This document shows, piece after piece, positions 47,275-59,952 of a stretch of 64,000 nt of DNA (position 1 is the first letter of the stretch; each line of letters begins with the position of its first letter). Source of the stretch: Terebella lapidaria (taxonomy: Eukaryota; Annelida; Polychaeta; Terebellida; Terebellidae); NCBI GenBank assembly GCA_949152475.1, contig OX424564.1, positions 434,001-498,000 of the forward strand, given 5' to 3'. A program made the position numbers and the translations under genes. Under the pieces are notes generated by a model. The model did no database searches. It saw only the letters and a list, made by a program, of their open reading frames with translations, and was not told where the DNA came from.

Positions 47275-49625
47275 TTAGAAAACACTGGTGAGTAGAACAA
47301 CGAAGTTCAGTTGTTTGTCCAAGGTGTAGCCAGCAATGATGCTGGGAGCGTACATGAGCTGCTGCCAACGTTCCAGCTCATCCCCCAAGCTCTCAGCCAT
47401 CACACGAGGTCGGATTACCCATGTTAAGCTAGACGGCTTTTTCCGGAACACTGCTGAGAACCTGGACTGTCCATGGGCCACAAATGTATCCAGATGGACC
47501 AATATATAGTCCAGCTGTCCGTTCTCATCAACCGTGTTCAACAACTCGTCCAGACTGAGGTCTGTCACAGAGACAGCGTCATCCTTCTTGCTGTTGGATT
47601 CTCGGAGTACGTACGAGACCAAGAGTTGTCCCTCCTGGACGTCCACACTCTGTATGTGTGGCTGGAAGCCCTCCGCTCGCGCTTCCGCCAGCTGCTCCCC
47701 GTACGTCTCCAAGTCTACTGCGATGTCGTAATCCTCATCTGGGGGGTTGAGAGCCTTGGAGAGGACGGCAAGGTGGTTGAGGTCACCATCGTGTGCTGTG
47801 CTGCGGAACGAGTGAAGGAAGCTGATCTGGTAAGCATTCTCCATTTCTTCCTCCATCTCCGCTATCAGTTGTTCCTTCTCACTCCGCTCCAGCACTATAA
47901 AGTCCAGGTCGACTTCTCGGTGAGCCAGCTGTGATATCACAACAAACCTTGTGTGGCCTCGGTGTTTGTAGCTGGTCAACCACATTGGTACACAATCTGC
48001 TAACCGGACTGCGTCCAAGTATCGACTGAGCTTGTGTTCGTCCAGTTCACTCTCCACCAGATATGTCTCCTGGTTGACTCGCAGTCTGATTGTGGCAAGG
48101 TCTCTCTGTATTATGCTTGACTGATGTTCTAAGCCTGTAAAATCAGCCGCCTTGACCCACGTCATTAGGTCAGTGATCACACTCGTAACACTCTCATCAG
48201 ACACGCCAAAGTATATAATAGTGACGTCATTATCCACTGACATGCCCGTGGAGTCACTGACGAATGGTGACTTGAGCTGGAGGAAGCCAACGTTGATGCC
48301 GACATCAGCATGGAAGGAGTGATGCCAAACGTCGCCGGACTGAGAGCTGACAATGCCGAGACCGTCCCAGGGTGCTACTGTCGGATCTGGAGTGTATCCC
48401 GTCTCCACGATCAGGCCATCCACTGAGCTCGGCTCCAGCAGGAACTCGTCTGGATCTGAGGTTTGCAGTAATGCCACAAGGAACCGAGACAGGTCATACA
48501 CGTTAGAGTGCCATCCAAGACAAGCACCCAGAACTATCGGAGGCACGACATCGAACAAGGACTTCGGGCGGCTCGTGTCCAAAGGAATATAGCCCATCTT
48601 GGGTGGGCGTCCCGGCTCGGCAATGTTTGTGGCTTGAGCCTGGTATGTGCTTGAAAAGGCAGGACCTATTCTTGTGTGCCACATTCCACACGGCTCCAAT
48701 ATGTTCTCCTTCACATAATCCTCATATGCCATATCGGTCATTTCCTCCACAATCTGACCTAGCAACATGTACCCAAAATTGGACTCCATGCGTTTCTTGC
48801 CGGGGTCATGTTGTAGAGGCTGTCTAACCATGAACCTGATGATGTCGTCTTGGGTAAGGATTCCATACACGTTCATTTCCCGTGAAATATCAACGACACT
48901 GTAGCCATTTCTCACATAGAAAGCGTTCAGTGTCGGGTCATAGAGTGGGCCCTGTGTTTCGTCCCAGCCTCCGGTATGGTAGAGCAAGTCCCGTATGGTG
49001 ATCTGGCGCAGTCGAGGGTCCATGTGCGACTCATGCTCTGGGCGCATGTAGTACAGAACTCCATGGTTACCAAAGACATTAGTAGTCAGGGACAACTCAC
49101 TGTTCTCAATAAGCTGGAGAACGGCGACTGCAGTAAACAGCTTGGACAACTCTAGTACCGGCAAGAGCGTGCTCACGTGAGCTGGCACTCCCCGGATGTG
49201 GCCTTGGCCTCGAGCGGCCAACAGTTGGTCGTCACTGAGGATCCCGTACGTCAGCCCCGTGAACCGGTTCTTACCGAGAGTGTCCTGGAGAGAATCCGAC
49301 AGCTGATCCACGACAGACTGACCCACAACACACAGACCTGCAGATCATAACGGTAACGTACAATACACAAGACCTACAGATCATAACGGTAACGTACAAT
49401 ACACAACACCTATAGATCATAACGGTAACGTACACTACACAGGACCTACAGATCATAACGGTAACATACACTACAAACTTACGTCGAACGGGTATGTATA
49501 CGGTTGTGATCTTATCAATGGATATTGGATTATAGATAATCAATTATGAAAATGTTATTAGGTAAGCACACAGCATTACCTCCATACAAACAGAACACGG
49601 CGATGACACGTCTCCCAAACTCCAT
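47275..49625 (-). CDS. Secreted beta-lactamase-related protein (serine beta-lactamase fold, catalytic residues lost)
   Basis: Two exons, 49625-49580 and 49337-47275, give 2,109 nt, about 702 residues. Exon 1 starts at ATG 49625 and encodes MEFGRRVIAVFCLYG; exon 2 continues GLCVVGQS, together a convincing signal peptide. The rest has the class C beta-lactamase/LACTB-like layout: ITIRDLLYHTGGWD, NFGYMLLGQIVEEM, GWHSNVYDLSRFLVALL. The SxxK motif reads ELSK (residues 78-81), so the nucleophile Ser is Glu; the YxN motif reads ESN (200-202). Hydrolase activity by the family mechanism is therefore unlikely. The C-terminal half (beyond about residue 400) is a lineage-type extension of unknown role. 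The intron donor is GTAATG and the acceptor CTGCAG. TTTATT at about 47159 (AATAAA on this strand) may be the poly(A) signal. Confidence 0.8.
49338..49470 (-). repeat. 36-bp x4 repeat spanning the 3' splice site of the beta-lactamase-like gene
   Basis: On the plus strand four units of ~36 bp share AGATCATAACGGTAACGTAC; read on the gene strand each carries ATCTGTAG, ATCTATAG or ATCTGCAG followed by GTCTTGTGTATTG-like sequence. The copy nearest the coding region is the real acceptor with exon start GTCTGTGTGTTGTGG. The other three have the same AG plus exon-like bases, so they are duplicated candidate acceptors. Confidence 0.75.
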
Positions 49626-51290
<1,665 letters not shown>

Positions 51291-52355
51291 ATGTCTGAGG
51301 ACCAGACCGTGTTGGTGACGGGAGCCTCGGGCTTTATAGCCACTCATGTGGTGCAGCAGCTCCAGCAGCTCGGCTACAGAGTCCGCGGGACCGTGCGCTC
51401 CACCGCCAACCAGCAGAAGGTGGCACCTCTGCGGGAGCTGTGTCCGGGCGCCGCTCACCCCCTGGAGCTGGTGGAGGCCGACCTGATGAAGGAAGAAGGC
51501 TGGAGGGAGGCCGTGTCCAGCTGTCAGTACGTCATTCACACCGCCAGCCCCTTTCCGGCCGAGAACCCCCGTCACGAGGACGAGGTGATCAAGCCGGCCG
51601 TGGAGGGCACCCTGTCCGTGCTGCGCGCCTGTCGGGCGGCCGGCGGCGTCAAGAGAGTCGTCCTCACCAGCTCCGTGGCTGCCGTCACGGACGGCTGCGT
51701 CAACGGCAAGTTCTCGGAGACTGACTGGACCGACGTCACCAAGACCAAACTGGCCTACTACAAGAGCAAGACTCTGGCGGAGAGGGCGGCTTGGGACTTT
51801 GTGGCCGAGCTGGGAGATGGAGAGAAGTTCGAGTTGGCAGTCATCAACCCCGGCTACGTCATGGGACCAGTTCTCTGCGGAGGCTGGGCCACGAGTATGG
51901 AGATCCCGAAGCGACTGCTGTTGAAGGAGGTGCCGGCGTTACCGCGCTCTAACTTTGCGGTCGTGGACGTGCGTGATGTGGCTGCCGCTCACGTGAACGC
52001 CATGACGATACCAGAGGCTGCAGGTCACCGACACATTCTGGCCGCCGCCAATATGTGGTTCAAAGACATGGCCCTTATCTACGACGCCGAGTTCAAGCCT
52101 CTCGGCTACAAAATCCCCAAGAGCGAGGCGCCCCTCTTCGCCGCCAAGCTTCTGTCAATGTTTGACAAGAGCATCAAGTTGGTTTTGCCGGTGTGGGGCA
52201 AGGTGGCTGAGATGGACAACACGAGAATGCGGACTATACTCAACATCCAGCCTCGGAACGCCAAGGACTCGGTGCTGGACATGGCCTACAGCATGATAGA
52301 GCTCGGCCTGATCCGTAAGAGTAAGAAGTACGTCGAGAAGAAAGGGGCGGCGTGA
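51291..52355 (+). CDS. Extended short-chain reductase, DFR/CCR-like NADP-dependent aldehyde or ketone reductase
   Basis: Single-exon protein of 354 residues, the usual length for the dihydroflavonol reductase/cinnamoyl-CoA reductase group of extended SDRs. It has the Rossmann motif TGASGFIA (residues 10-17), Arg32 and Arg37 in VRGTVRST as expected for NADPH binding, the catalytic Ser in VVLTSSVAA (127/128), and YYKSK with Tyr156 and Lys160. INPGYVMGP follows as in the family. Animal members are usually annotated as aldehyde or methylglyoxal-type reductases; the substrate cannot be inferred. Coding GC is clearly higher than in the flanks, and there are no introns, unlike its neighbours. ATG at 51291 is chosen because the Rossmann strand begins five residues later. 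Candidate poly(A) signal: AATAAA at 52648. Confidence 0.88.
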   Translation: MSEDQTVLVTGASGFIATHVVQQLQQLGYRVRGTVRSTANQQKVAPLRELCPGAAHPLELVEADLMKEEGWREAVSSCQYVIHTASPFPAENPRHEDEVIKPAVEGTLSVLRACRAAGGVKRVVLTSSVAAVTDGCVNGKFSETDWTDVTKTKLAYYKSKTLAERAAWDFVAELGDGEKFELAVINPGYVMGPVLCGGWATSMEIPKRLLLKEVPALPRSNFAVVDVRDVAAAHVNAMTIPEAAGHRHILAAANMWFKDMALIYDAEFKPLGYKIPKSEAPLFAAKLLSMFDKSIKLVLPVWGKVAEMDNTRMRTILNIQPRNAKDSVLDMAYSMIELGLIRKSKKYVEKKGAA

Positions 52356-52458
52356 GATCAGAGAGAGAGAGAGAGACAGTGCACATGCATTCTCTAGGCG
52401 CCTTTGTAAAGCCGAGCAGAACATGTAATCATTGTCCACCATGCTACCTGTCTGATGA

Positions 52459-52495
52459 CAGAAACCCATAAGAGAGTCTCTCTTATGGGTTTCTG
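52459..52495. repeat. Perfect hairpin in the 3' UTR of the reductase gene
   Basis: CAGAAACCCATAAGAGAG (52459-52476) and its exact complement (52478-52495) are separated by one base. In RNA it would form an 18-bp stem in the predicted 3' UTR, 104 nt past the stop. It is not followed by a T run, so it does not resemble a terminator. Confidence 0.85.
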
Positions 52496-53233
52496 CGGAT
52501 GGAGATTGTAGGCTTTTGGCCCAGATTTTATTATTACTCGTTTTTCTGTGTTTTAATTGGGTTGAAAAACATATATTATTTTCCACGTTTATATTCGCAA
52601 TTTATAAATTGGTCAGTGTATGTCCATACCCATTATATTCATTTTAGAATAAACATTCGATCTGCTGGATTTGTTATTTATTTTCCCTACGAGTGATATT
52701 AACTACGATGTCGGATTGATTTGACATATTCTGAAATGTATTGAATAATGCGATTTATCACATGCTATGAATTTATCTTAAACTACAAACAGTAGGAACA
52801 CACAGTGATTTCCGACATTGTGATAACCTTTGCCGGAAACATCATGTTTGCACTATTTTTTTCTTCACATTTTTGCTTCACATTTCACATATTCACATGC
52901 ACTTGACTGAATGCGTTTTTCTTTAAAGAACAATTAAAGCACGAGTGTTCTATGACGTCACAATGAAACATCACGCGATTCAGCCTTAGTAACATAAAAC
53001 CATTTAGAAAACGTACAACCACCGTGACGTCATAATACAAAGTATTTGACGACCCGGTGATCTGCATTGTTTATATTGTTTCCTAGCAACGCACATGTTT
53101 ACAGGTCTTCCACTCAGGGTCCTTGAGTACAATCAAAGATTGTAAGAAGTTCTTGCAATCTTTGGTACAATTTTACTTTAATTTACAGGGGTTGGGTTTC
53201 CAAATATTCCAGAATCATAAATTCATAGCATGT

Positions 53234-53415
53234 GATAAAAACAAAACCTGTTTCGTGTGTTTTCCAGCACACGGGAAAGATCTCGTTTGAACTGGCGGAA
53301 GAACACCAGAAAGCACTCGACCTTCGGTCTCGTGCTCTCTTGTATTCTTCCGCCAGTTCAAACTCGATCTTTCCCGCGTGCTGGAAAACACACTCACCTA
53401 GTTTTGTCATTATAT
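53234..53415. mobile_element. Foldback element/MITE with ~70-bp inverted arms
   Basis: GTTTTCCAGCACACGGGAAA...GAACTGGCGGAAGAA on the left is matched by TTCTTCCGCCAGTTC...TTTCCCGCGTGCTGGAAAAC on the right, with a loop of about 40 bp. Outer parts (ACAAAACCTG / CTAGTTTTGT) also pair. No coding capacity. The CACTCGACC...GGTCTCGTG loop may pair a little as well. Confidence 0.8.
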
Positions 53416-54232
53416 CGTAAATATAGTAAGTAAATATAGCCACTCGCAAAGTAAGTTCTGTGATTTAGCAAATGAAGCCGCTCCCATCTATTGGTTGGAA
53501 ATTCTCTGAATGGCTTTCTGTTGTGTTGTGGAATCACCTAGGACTGTGGTAGACTAGGATAGACAGTAGAATCTGGGATAGACAGTAGAATCAGCACATT
53601 GAACAATCGTGGTCGGATCAGATCAGAACATGGACTCACCTGGATAATCTAAGAGTTTTGATTCGGGGAGGTTTATTTTTATCTGAAGACGTCCGGTATT
53701 CTGAACATTATAAAATCACCTGGAAGCGTAACTGATTACGTCTATCGTTCATCACACTCATTTGACTGTCATCTGACTCATCTGGCATCACCCGAATAAG
53801 ATTAAATATGATGAATAATGCACCAAGTTGTCAGGATTTAACAAGAAATTTCATTGGGGAACCCAGTGGTTCAATGCAAATTGACACTTCCACGATATGA
53901 CGGCATCGATACATGAGGGAAAAAAAATCCAATAAATAATGTCATTCATAGAAAAAGCACGAGATCATAGACACTCAAACTATACTGAAAGTATCAAATG
54001 CAAGTACAGAACCTGCCAAAAAACACATTGTTACCGTTTGAGTGTGTACACATTTATACGTGGGAACTTTCGATATTATAGGTAGGAATGTGTCCCATTT
54101 TCTAGGCGGTTATAACACGTCGGATGAAAAATATAATTATTGTTCATCTAGGCGTTCTGTGTACGTGTTCATTCTAATTAAATAGGCCGTTGTGTTGATC
54201 AGTCTATTGCAAGTTTCATTTCAGTAGTTGTT

Positions 54233-55340
54233 TCACGTGTTTTTCTCCTTGTCACCTTTCTGGCCGTAGGAACACCGTCTGCGGTTGTGTTTGGCGAAGT
54301 AGTCGAGTTCTAGGTGTTTGGAGAAGAGCAGCCTTCTGGTCAGCCCGGGCTTTCTCTCGGGCCATTCGAACCTGTATTGACACGTGGCCAGACCTTTGTT
54401 GAAGCTGGGGGACGTCAGCGGGAACCTCTCAAAGTGGGAGCCCCACTCAGAGATGACTGGGGAGCTGGCGCCCGTGTAGCTATGACACTGGCCCAGTATC
54501 ACTGACACATTACTAGGGAGCGGCGGAATCTTGTCCAAGATGTCACTGTATGGCGTGCTGAGTTCTGAATCTAGATCGGTAGCTGTTGTGTTGTTCTCTG
54601 TGCCGCCGATCGTCACTGCTGTGCTGGGCTGGAGGTCTTCAGTAAACACGACTGTCCGCAGGGCCTCGTCTTTGACAGCTCGCTCCCACGACACGAGGAC
54701 CATCTCCAGGAACTCTTGTATGGGCAACGGCTCCCCTGGCTCTCCGTGCAGACATAGACTGCCTTTAGGGTACACCTCTCCGCTGTACCCCTCTCCGTTA
54801 TACACGATGAGGATCCTCCGAGTGTTCATCACAGTTTTCCTGAAGACCCTGTCCAGAGTTTTGACGATGTCAGCCCGACTGTAGACGACCCAGTGTTCTC
54901 TCGGGTTCTCAGTTCTCTCCACTGCACTCGGGTGCCAGATCTTGTACACATTCTCGTTCTGAACCTCGTTGGCTTCTTGGTCCTCGTCGACCGAGCGCTT
55001 GGCTCCTTCCCAGGGCGCGTTCAGGAACAGGTAGCAGGTATTGTAGACTTGCCGGGAGCGGAGGTAGAGACCGTGTATGGCTGAGACCGCCCTCAGCACT
55101 TCCTCCCGCCTCTCTGGGTCGCTCTCAGCGCCTCCGCGACATGTTTCGCTCCCCTCGCCCGTCAAGTAGTACTGTACGCTGGCGTCCACCTCGTCCTCCC
55201 CTAGGGTCTGGGAGAGCAGGTCCCGCACCGCGCCCTCACACACGGCCCGGAACTTCCGGTCCTCTTGGCTCGCCTCCTCCGCCAGCTGCTCCCTCAGAGC
55301 CTGTAACGGGCTCTCGTCCGCCAGCCACGCCATCGCCAGC
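54233..55340 (-). CDS. Unrecognised protein (~366 residues), possible caspase-like fold
   Basis: The open frame gives 366 residues if it starts at the ATG at 55333 (MAWLADESPLQALREQ). A good acceptor (TTTGACCCCCAG, exon from 55340) lies just upstream, so this may be a terminal exon. Nothing is firmly recognised. The N-terminal 130 residues are acidic and helical. The second half alternates hydrophobic strands and loops: RRILIVYNGEGYSGE, then VSVILGQCHSYTG. That spacing is reminiscent of the His-Gly and Cys strands of caspase-like proteins, though the His would be Glu. This is weak inference. The basic C-terminus (HNRRRCSYGQKGDKEK) could be a localisation signal. Codon use is GC-rich as in the reductase. 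Confidence 0.5.
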
Positions 55341-55560
55341 CTGGGGGTCAAAGGGTCGTGGTACACGAGAGTAATCGAGATGACAATCAAATTTTACGTA
55401 TTTGATTATATTCATATTTGAGTATTATTCACAGATTGATCAATTTAGCAGCATTTGTAGGTTGAACTCGAGTCAACATATAAGTTACGATAATTGAAAG
55501 TATATAGAACAATCGATCACTGCCCATTGTCACAAGAATGTTCAGTCGTGTTCAACTCAC

Positions 55561-55936
55561 CGTTATAGTGTTTTAGTGTTGTAATTATAATAAAACGTGA
55601 CCTTCCTACGAAAATCGATCTCTCCTTGTTCAGTACGACATCGACGGTTCACAAAGTTGTACATAAACTTTCTAGCCACGTTCCTTATATACCCGTCAAA
55701 CGTGGTTGAGTCTACAAGTGAGGGTCCGGGTTCTGGGAGACCGGTGACACACGACACTGGCGGGATTTCCCGGTACAGAGATTTCTCGTCATAGATAGAC
55801 CGAGTTCTCCGACAGGTCGACAGGTGCACGTGCCGTATCCTAGAAACTAATACACGCTGATAACGCGAGCCAAGTGTCCTGGTTGTACTCGAGTCAACAA
55901 TAAAGCTCTTAACTCCCTCGAGAGCTTTTTTTAACA
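55561..55936 (-). CDS. Possible upstream exon of the 54-kb gene, or its nonsense-mutated remnant
   Basis: The minus strand from an acceptor-like TTATTCACAG (exon from about 55936) is open for ~124 codons: EEVLKKALEGVKSFIVD ... YIRNVARKFMYNFVN ... It meets a consensus donor AACG/GTGAGT at 55561. The phase is right for joining to the exon at 55340, but a TAA (55565-55563) stands in frame two bases before the donor. Either this is the end of a separate protein, or the stop breaks a once longer gene. No family is recognised. Confidence 0.3.
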
Positions 55937-55937
55937 C

Positions 55938-56626
55938 CTCCTCTGTGAATAAATAACAGTTTTGTTAAATGTAGTGGAAAACCACTATTTATTGCGAGTT
56001 CTTCAACGACCACAACATCCTGATATGACTTCTTATCATAAGCAATTCTCACCAATCACACCATTTGTGCAAAGTTCTGTTATTTCCTACTGTAAAGTTC
56101 GGCGACCCCACGATAAAGAGGTATACCCCATTACTGGAGTGTCGCCGAATGTCTTATAAACCCGTCCACACTGCAGCATCATAACCGTGGTGTCACTACT
56201 CGCGCACACCACGTCACGACGCTACAGTGCTTTCCCCTTTCGGAGAGACCTCGTCCCCGAGGTCAGCTATATCCCACTGTCGAGCACATCACAGGCCAGA
56301 TTGTGCGGTAGCATTCATAACCTGGCGGTGATGCGAGTCAACAGCGGGGGCCGACCCGGGAGCGACGCCGAGAGAAACCCATGTGGATCGAAAGGCCAGG
56401 CACCAATGTAATGGTCACATGCTCACCCAAAATTTTTTTATAAATACAACCCACTCGCAGAAGACAGGGATTTTTGAGCATGGAAATTAGGAGGGTTCAC
56501 ATCTCTGGTACCTGAGCCGAATTCAGCCGAGGAGCGGAAACACCGAGGGTACCTTAGTTACTAGTCATCTCTGATGTATTCACAACACGTTCAACTGAAT
56601 GTAGACTCACCAATAAACTTTGTTCA
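55938..56626. other. Intergenic region
   Basis: No gene or element was recognised. A GC-rich block at 56200-56400 resembles the style of the LTR sequence to the right but could not be aligned to it by eye. Confidence 0.4.
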
Positions 56627-57620
56627 TGTAAAGTTATTGACTATCGTCCGCTCTTCGGGATCCTCGAGGATAGTCCTCTCACCAACGAGTCCTTGCGGAC
56701 GCGCATCCGCTATCCCGGATCCTTGCGGCGGCGCCGCTCACCGGAGGTCGCTGTGGACACGGTAACCACTCTAGCATTAACGGTAACCAGGTAACAGCCC
56801 ACCCGACACTCCCATGCCTACGGACACCGTTCAGACACTGGTTCATCACCACGGTGTTAACTGGAGGGGCCTGGCGAGCCGCGGTCTGCCTCGGGGACGG
56901 AACCCCGTACAGTCCGACATGCTGGCCAGAGCCTATGTCACACGTCCCGGGAAGGGAGAGAACTGGCGATCCAAAGGGCTTGCGCCCCCGAGTCAGCAAC
57001 TTTTCTCTCCCAGCCCGGGCCTCCCCATGGAAATCGTCCCCAGGGCTCTAGGAGCCCACTACTGGCGACCAGGGAACGCAAAGCTCATGGCGAGCCTTAC
57101 GTGCGTCCTGTTCACTCTCTCTCGGACAATCTCCTCGATCGAGTCGCTTCCAGTGTATATATAATACACCACAAGCTGTAGGACGCACGCGAGGTATAAT
57201 CAAACCATTGTTATAGTTTACTGGAGCGTAATTACAATGCGTTGCCGTGGCAACGCACGCTCGAACGGAGCGTGTCAAAACAAGGCCAAGAACGAAAAGG
57301 CCACATAAATGGCATGTATGTTTACAATCACCTGCCGTGCTTAGGGCAAAATCGCCACATTACCCCCTTCTTACAATGTTGGTCCCCAACATGTTCCGCC
57401 CGCGCCCAAAACAGCCAAAACCCGACGAAGGCTTCGCATGGCGGGGTTCGGAAGAAGGCAAGATGGCAACACCCGGAAGTCACGGCGCAAAACTAGGACT
57501 TTAAGAGTCCCTTTTGGAAGAATGGGGAACTACCCCCGGACTTACGGAGTAAACTATAACGCGCTCTGTAATTTTGACTAAACCCTCATAAACAAGCTAA
57601 AATTTTGACCGAGGTGGTCC
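56627..57620 (+). mobile_element. Second, diverged LTR copy (same family as 22225-23144)
   Basis: It starts TGTAAAGTTATTGAC and shares with the first copy CGGGATCCTCGAGGATAGTC, CTCTCACCA, the TATATATAA box (57154-57162), ACCATTGTTATAG, GGGCAAAATCGCCACATTAC, ACAATGTTGGTCCCCAACAT and GGGGAACxACCCCCGGACTT. Its orientation (+) is opposite to that of the gag-pol to the right, so it probably belongs to a different insertion. No matching target duplication was found, and the right end is uncertain. Confidence 0.65.
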
Positions 57621-59952
57621 AAAACCGTGTGATGACCTTAGAAGGTCATCCGTTATAAAAGGACGGTGTGTCGAGTCTTTGGAATATCTCTAAGGTTAAA
57701 CTTTAAATTTAAAAATTTTGTAAAACGACACACCGAGTGATCAAAAGTGATAGTACCTCTAAAAAGTGTTGCCGGCCGGCTCCTCAGATCCGCAGAACGG
57801 GTCTGAGGCAGGGCGGAGCCGCGGGAGCGACTCCGGCACGCCCGCATGACATATGTACATCTAGCAGACACACATACACCTGCGGACAGCTGTCGCAGAC
57901 AGCTATCAAAGCCAACGCGGCAAGCCGCATCGACTGCCAGTATTTGTATACTACAACCCGCACAGGCCTGTGTAAAGACACGCAGATGGACGGACGTCTG
58001 CACTTACATGCAGCCGCCCGCCCGCCCGCACATCTCCAGCACGGCCCGCCTGGGGAATTTACAACTGGCAAAATCACCCGCATCTCGAACACCGGACACG
58101 CGGATCCCGCGGGATCCAGCGCCGCATCAGCGGACGAAATGCGAGTGGCACAAAACACATGTGCTACACATCTGGAGATTAATAAATAATCCGGGTACGA
58201 CATTTTTACATATATATACATGCAACAAATGATGACAGCTATACTACACGTGCAGCAATGCACGCGGTGTCGCTGCAAAACTCTGTCCCCGGTCATACTG
58301 ACACACTGCCGGACCAACATACAAACACCATAAAACTCATGCGGAGGCAGTCATTTCCCTCCGGTGACTCCAAATCAAACCATGTATACGGGTAGAAAAT
58401 GAATTTCTATCCCGGGGGACCTTGCAAATATCCTACAGTAGTTAAGATTAGTCATTCGCTTTTGCGTCCGCACCGGCGGTAAATGACGTAAAATTAACCA
58501 CCCCAGCAAGGTAGAAATTGGGCATAAAATTGACAGTAACCACTAACTTGTGGCTTGTACGAATATGTCAGACGAAAACAACAATAAATTGCCGTTCTCC
58601 AGTCTTTTCAAATATCACAGCAATCCGTCACTGTCAAAATTAGCGCAATCCCTTACACCCCTCTAGCGAAAGCAGAAATCTCCCGATTTCTTACTCTCTA
58701 TTGCACCGGAAAGGAAATTTCACATACTTGTCTCACTTTGTATCAGTAAATGAGCAAGAACATAATACCCCGAGACATGCCGCACACTTGTGGCTTATAA
58801 TCCTCCCATAAATGATAAATGAGATGGAAAATAAACAAAATCACTCCCCATAGCCGCTGGTACGCTTACAAGGCGATCGGACAAGCCCATGACAGGCGGA
58901 CAGACAATTGGGCGCCCTGTGGGCGTTCATGACGCGCCCACTAGCAACCCCAACGTACAGCCCGGCCGCGGAGCAAGCCCGGTCAAACCTAGAGCCCAAA
59001 CAAACGACTACTGGAGCGCGGAGCCAATAGATTAGACGCGGAGCCGGCATGGGCCATAACCTCAATGGTTAGGGGGCGAACCCTTCATACCGGCGCCCAA
59101 TCGAGAGGTGCCCAAAGATGGCGAAAGCAATAGCCGGCGGACGTCCGGAGCTGCCCGCGGACGGAGTCCAGGCCGGACGCCTACCATAGAACGGCGTATT
59201 GCCCTTATCCAATGAATATGAAATTGGAATTAAAAGCCACCACAAGTGTTGCGCATGTAATATACGACCCCCTTCTTAGAAGGAGGCCGGGGTTCCGGTC
59301 ATTCCGGCCGGACCGCGTATTGTAAGGTACGATCCGGACGAGAATGAGCGTCACCCGCTACCACGGCTGGTCCGCACACGCGGACTTAACAACCGCTCCA
59401 TTATCATAATGGATAGTCGGTTTCCTGCCGTAAGAAACCTTACTTACTATAACCTTAATTATAGTAAGCTCACGGGGGATAACTACACCGAAGTGCGTCA
59501 TCTTAAAGCGTCGCGGACGCCGGACGAGTCACGCGGACGAACCGCAGACGTCAGTCCTCACGTGCGGACACTATCCCCGCATCCAGAGCCAGTTCCCCAA
59601 ATCCGTGGGAAGGCGCTTCTCCCGTAGCGGACATACATCCCAACCTCAGTCTGGCCACTTAAGAGGCTGTTCCGGGACCAGGGGCGTCCGGCAAATCCAC
59701 AAAAGTCGTCCGGCCAGCGTAGCCGCTGTGTTAACTACGCCGGACTACAGGTGAACTGATGTGGATGAGGCTGCCGCACGTCCCTAGCGCTGAAAACTAC
59801 GGGAGGGCGGATGCGGAGCGGCGGCGTTACGACATGACAGTCTCCGCGGACCTCAACTCCGAAGATAGCCACAAAGTAGCCACCCGCGGAGGTAAGTCGT
59901 GCGGACTCTCACGGAACGACCTACAACCTGTCCTTGGTGTGATAGACGGCCA
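57621..59952. other. Non-coding stretch between the LTR copy and the gag-pol remnant
   Basis: About 2.3 kb without a recognised gene. It is GC-rich near 57770-58150 and 58850-59200. An integrase would be expected on the minus strand here if the gag-pol remnant were full length; I find no HHCC or DDE-like segment in any frame. It may include the remnant's 3' LTR, but no terminal repeat partner is in the window. Confidence 0.4.

Larger units (their letters stand above)
52356..54232. other. Intergenic region after the reductase gene
   Basis: It contains a short GA run after the stop codon, a perfect 18-bp hairpin (52459-52495), a foldback repeat (53234-53415) and a two-copy GATAGACAGTAGAATC repeat near 53557-53591. 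No coding sequence was found. Confidence 0.55.

Noticed and set aside
47275..49625. Antibiotic-resistance beta-lactamase or bacterial contamination
   Set aside because: The gene has an intron and an animal-type signal peptide, and the catalytic Ser and Tyr are missing. It is a eukaryotic LACTB-like relative.
57737..58320. Open frames of 128-178 codons on both strands in a GC-rich block
   Set aside because: No domain, no splice context, composition-driven overlap in several frames; no support for coding.
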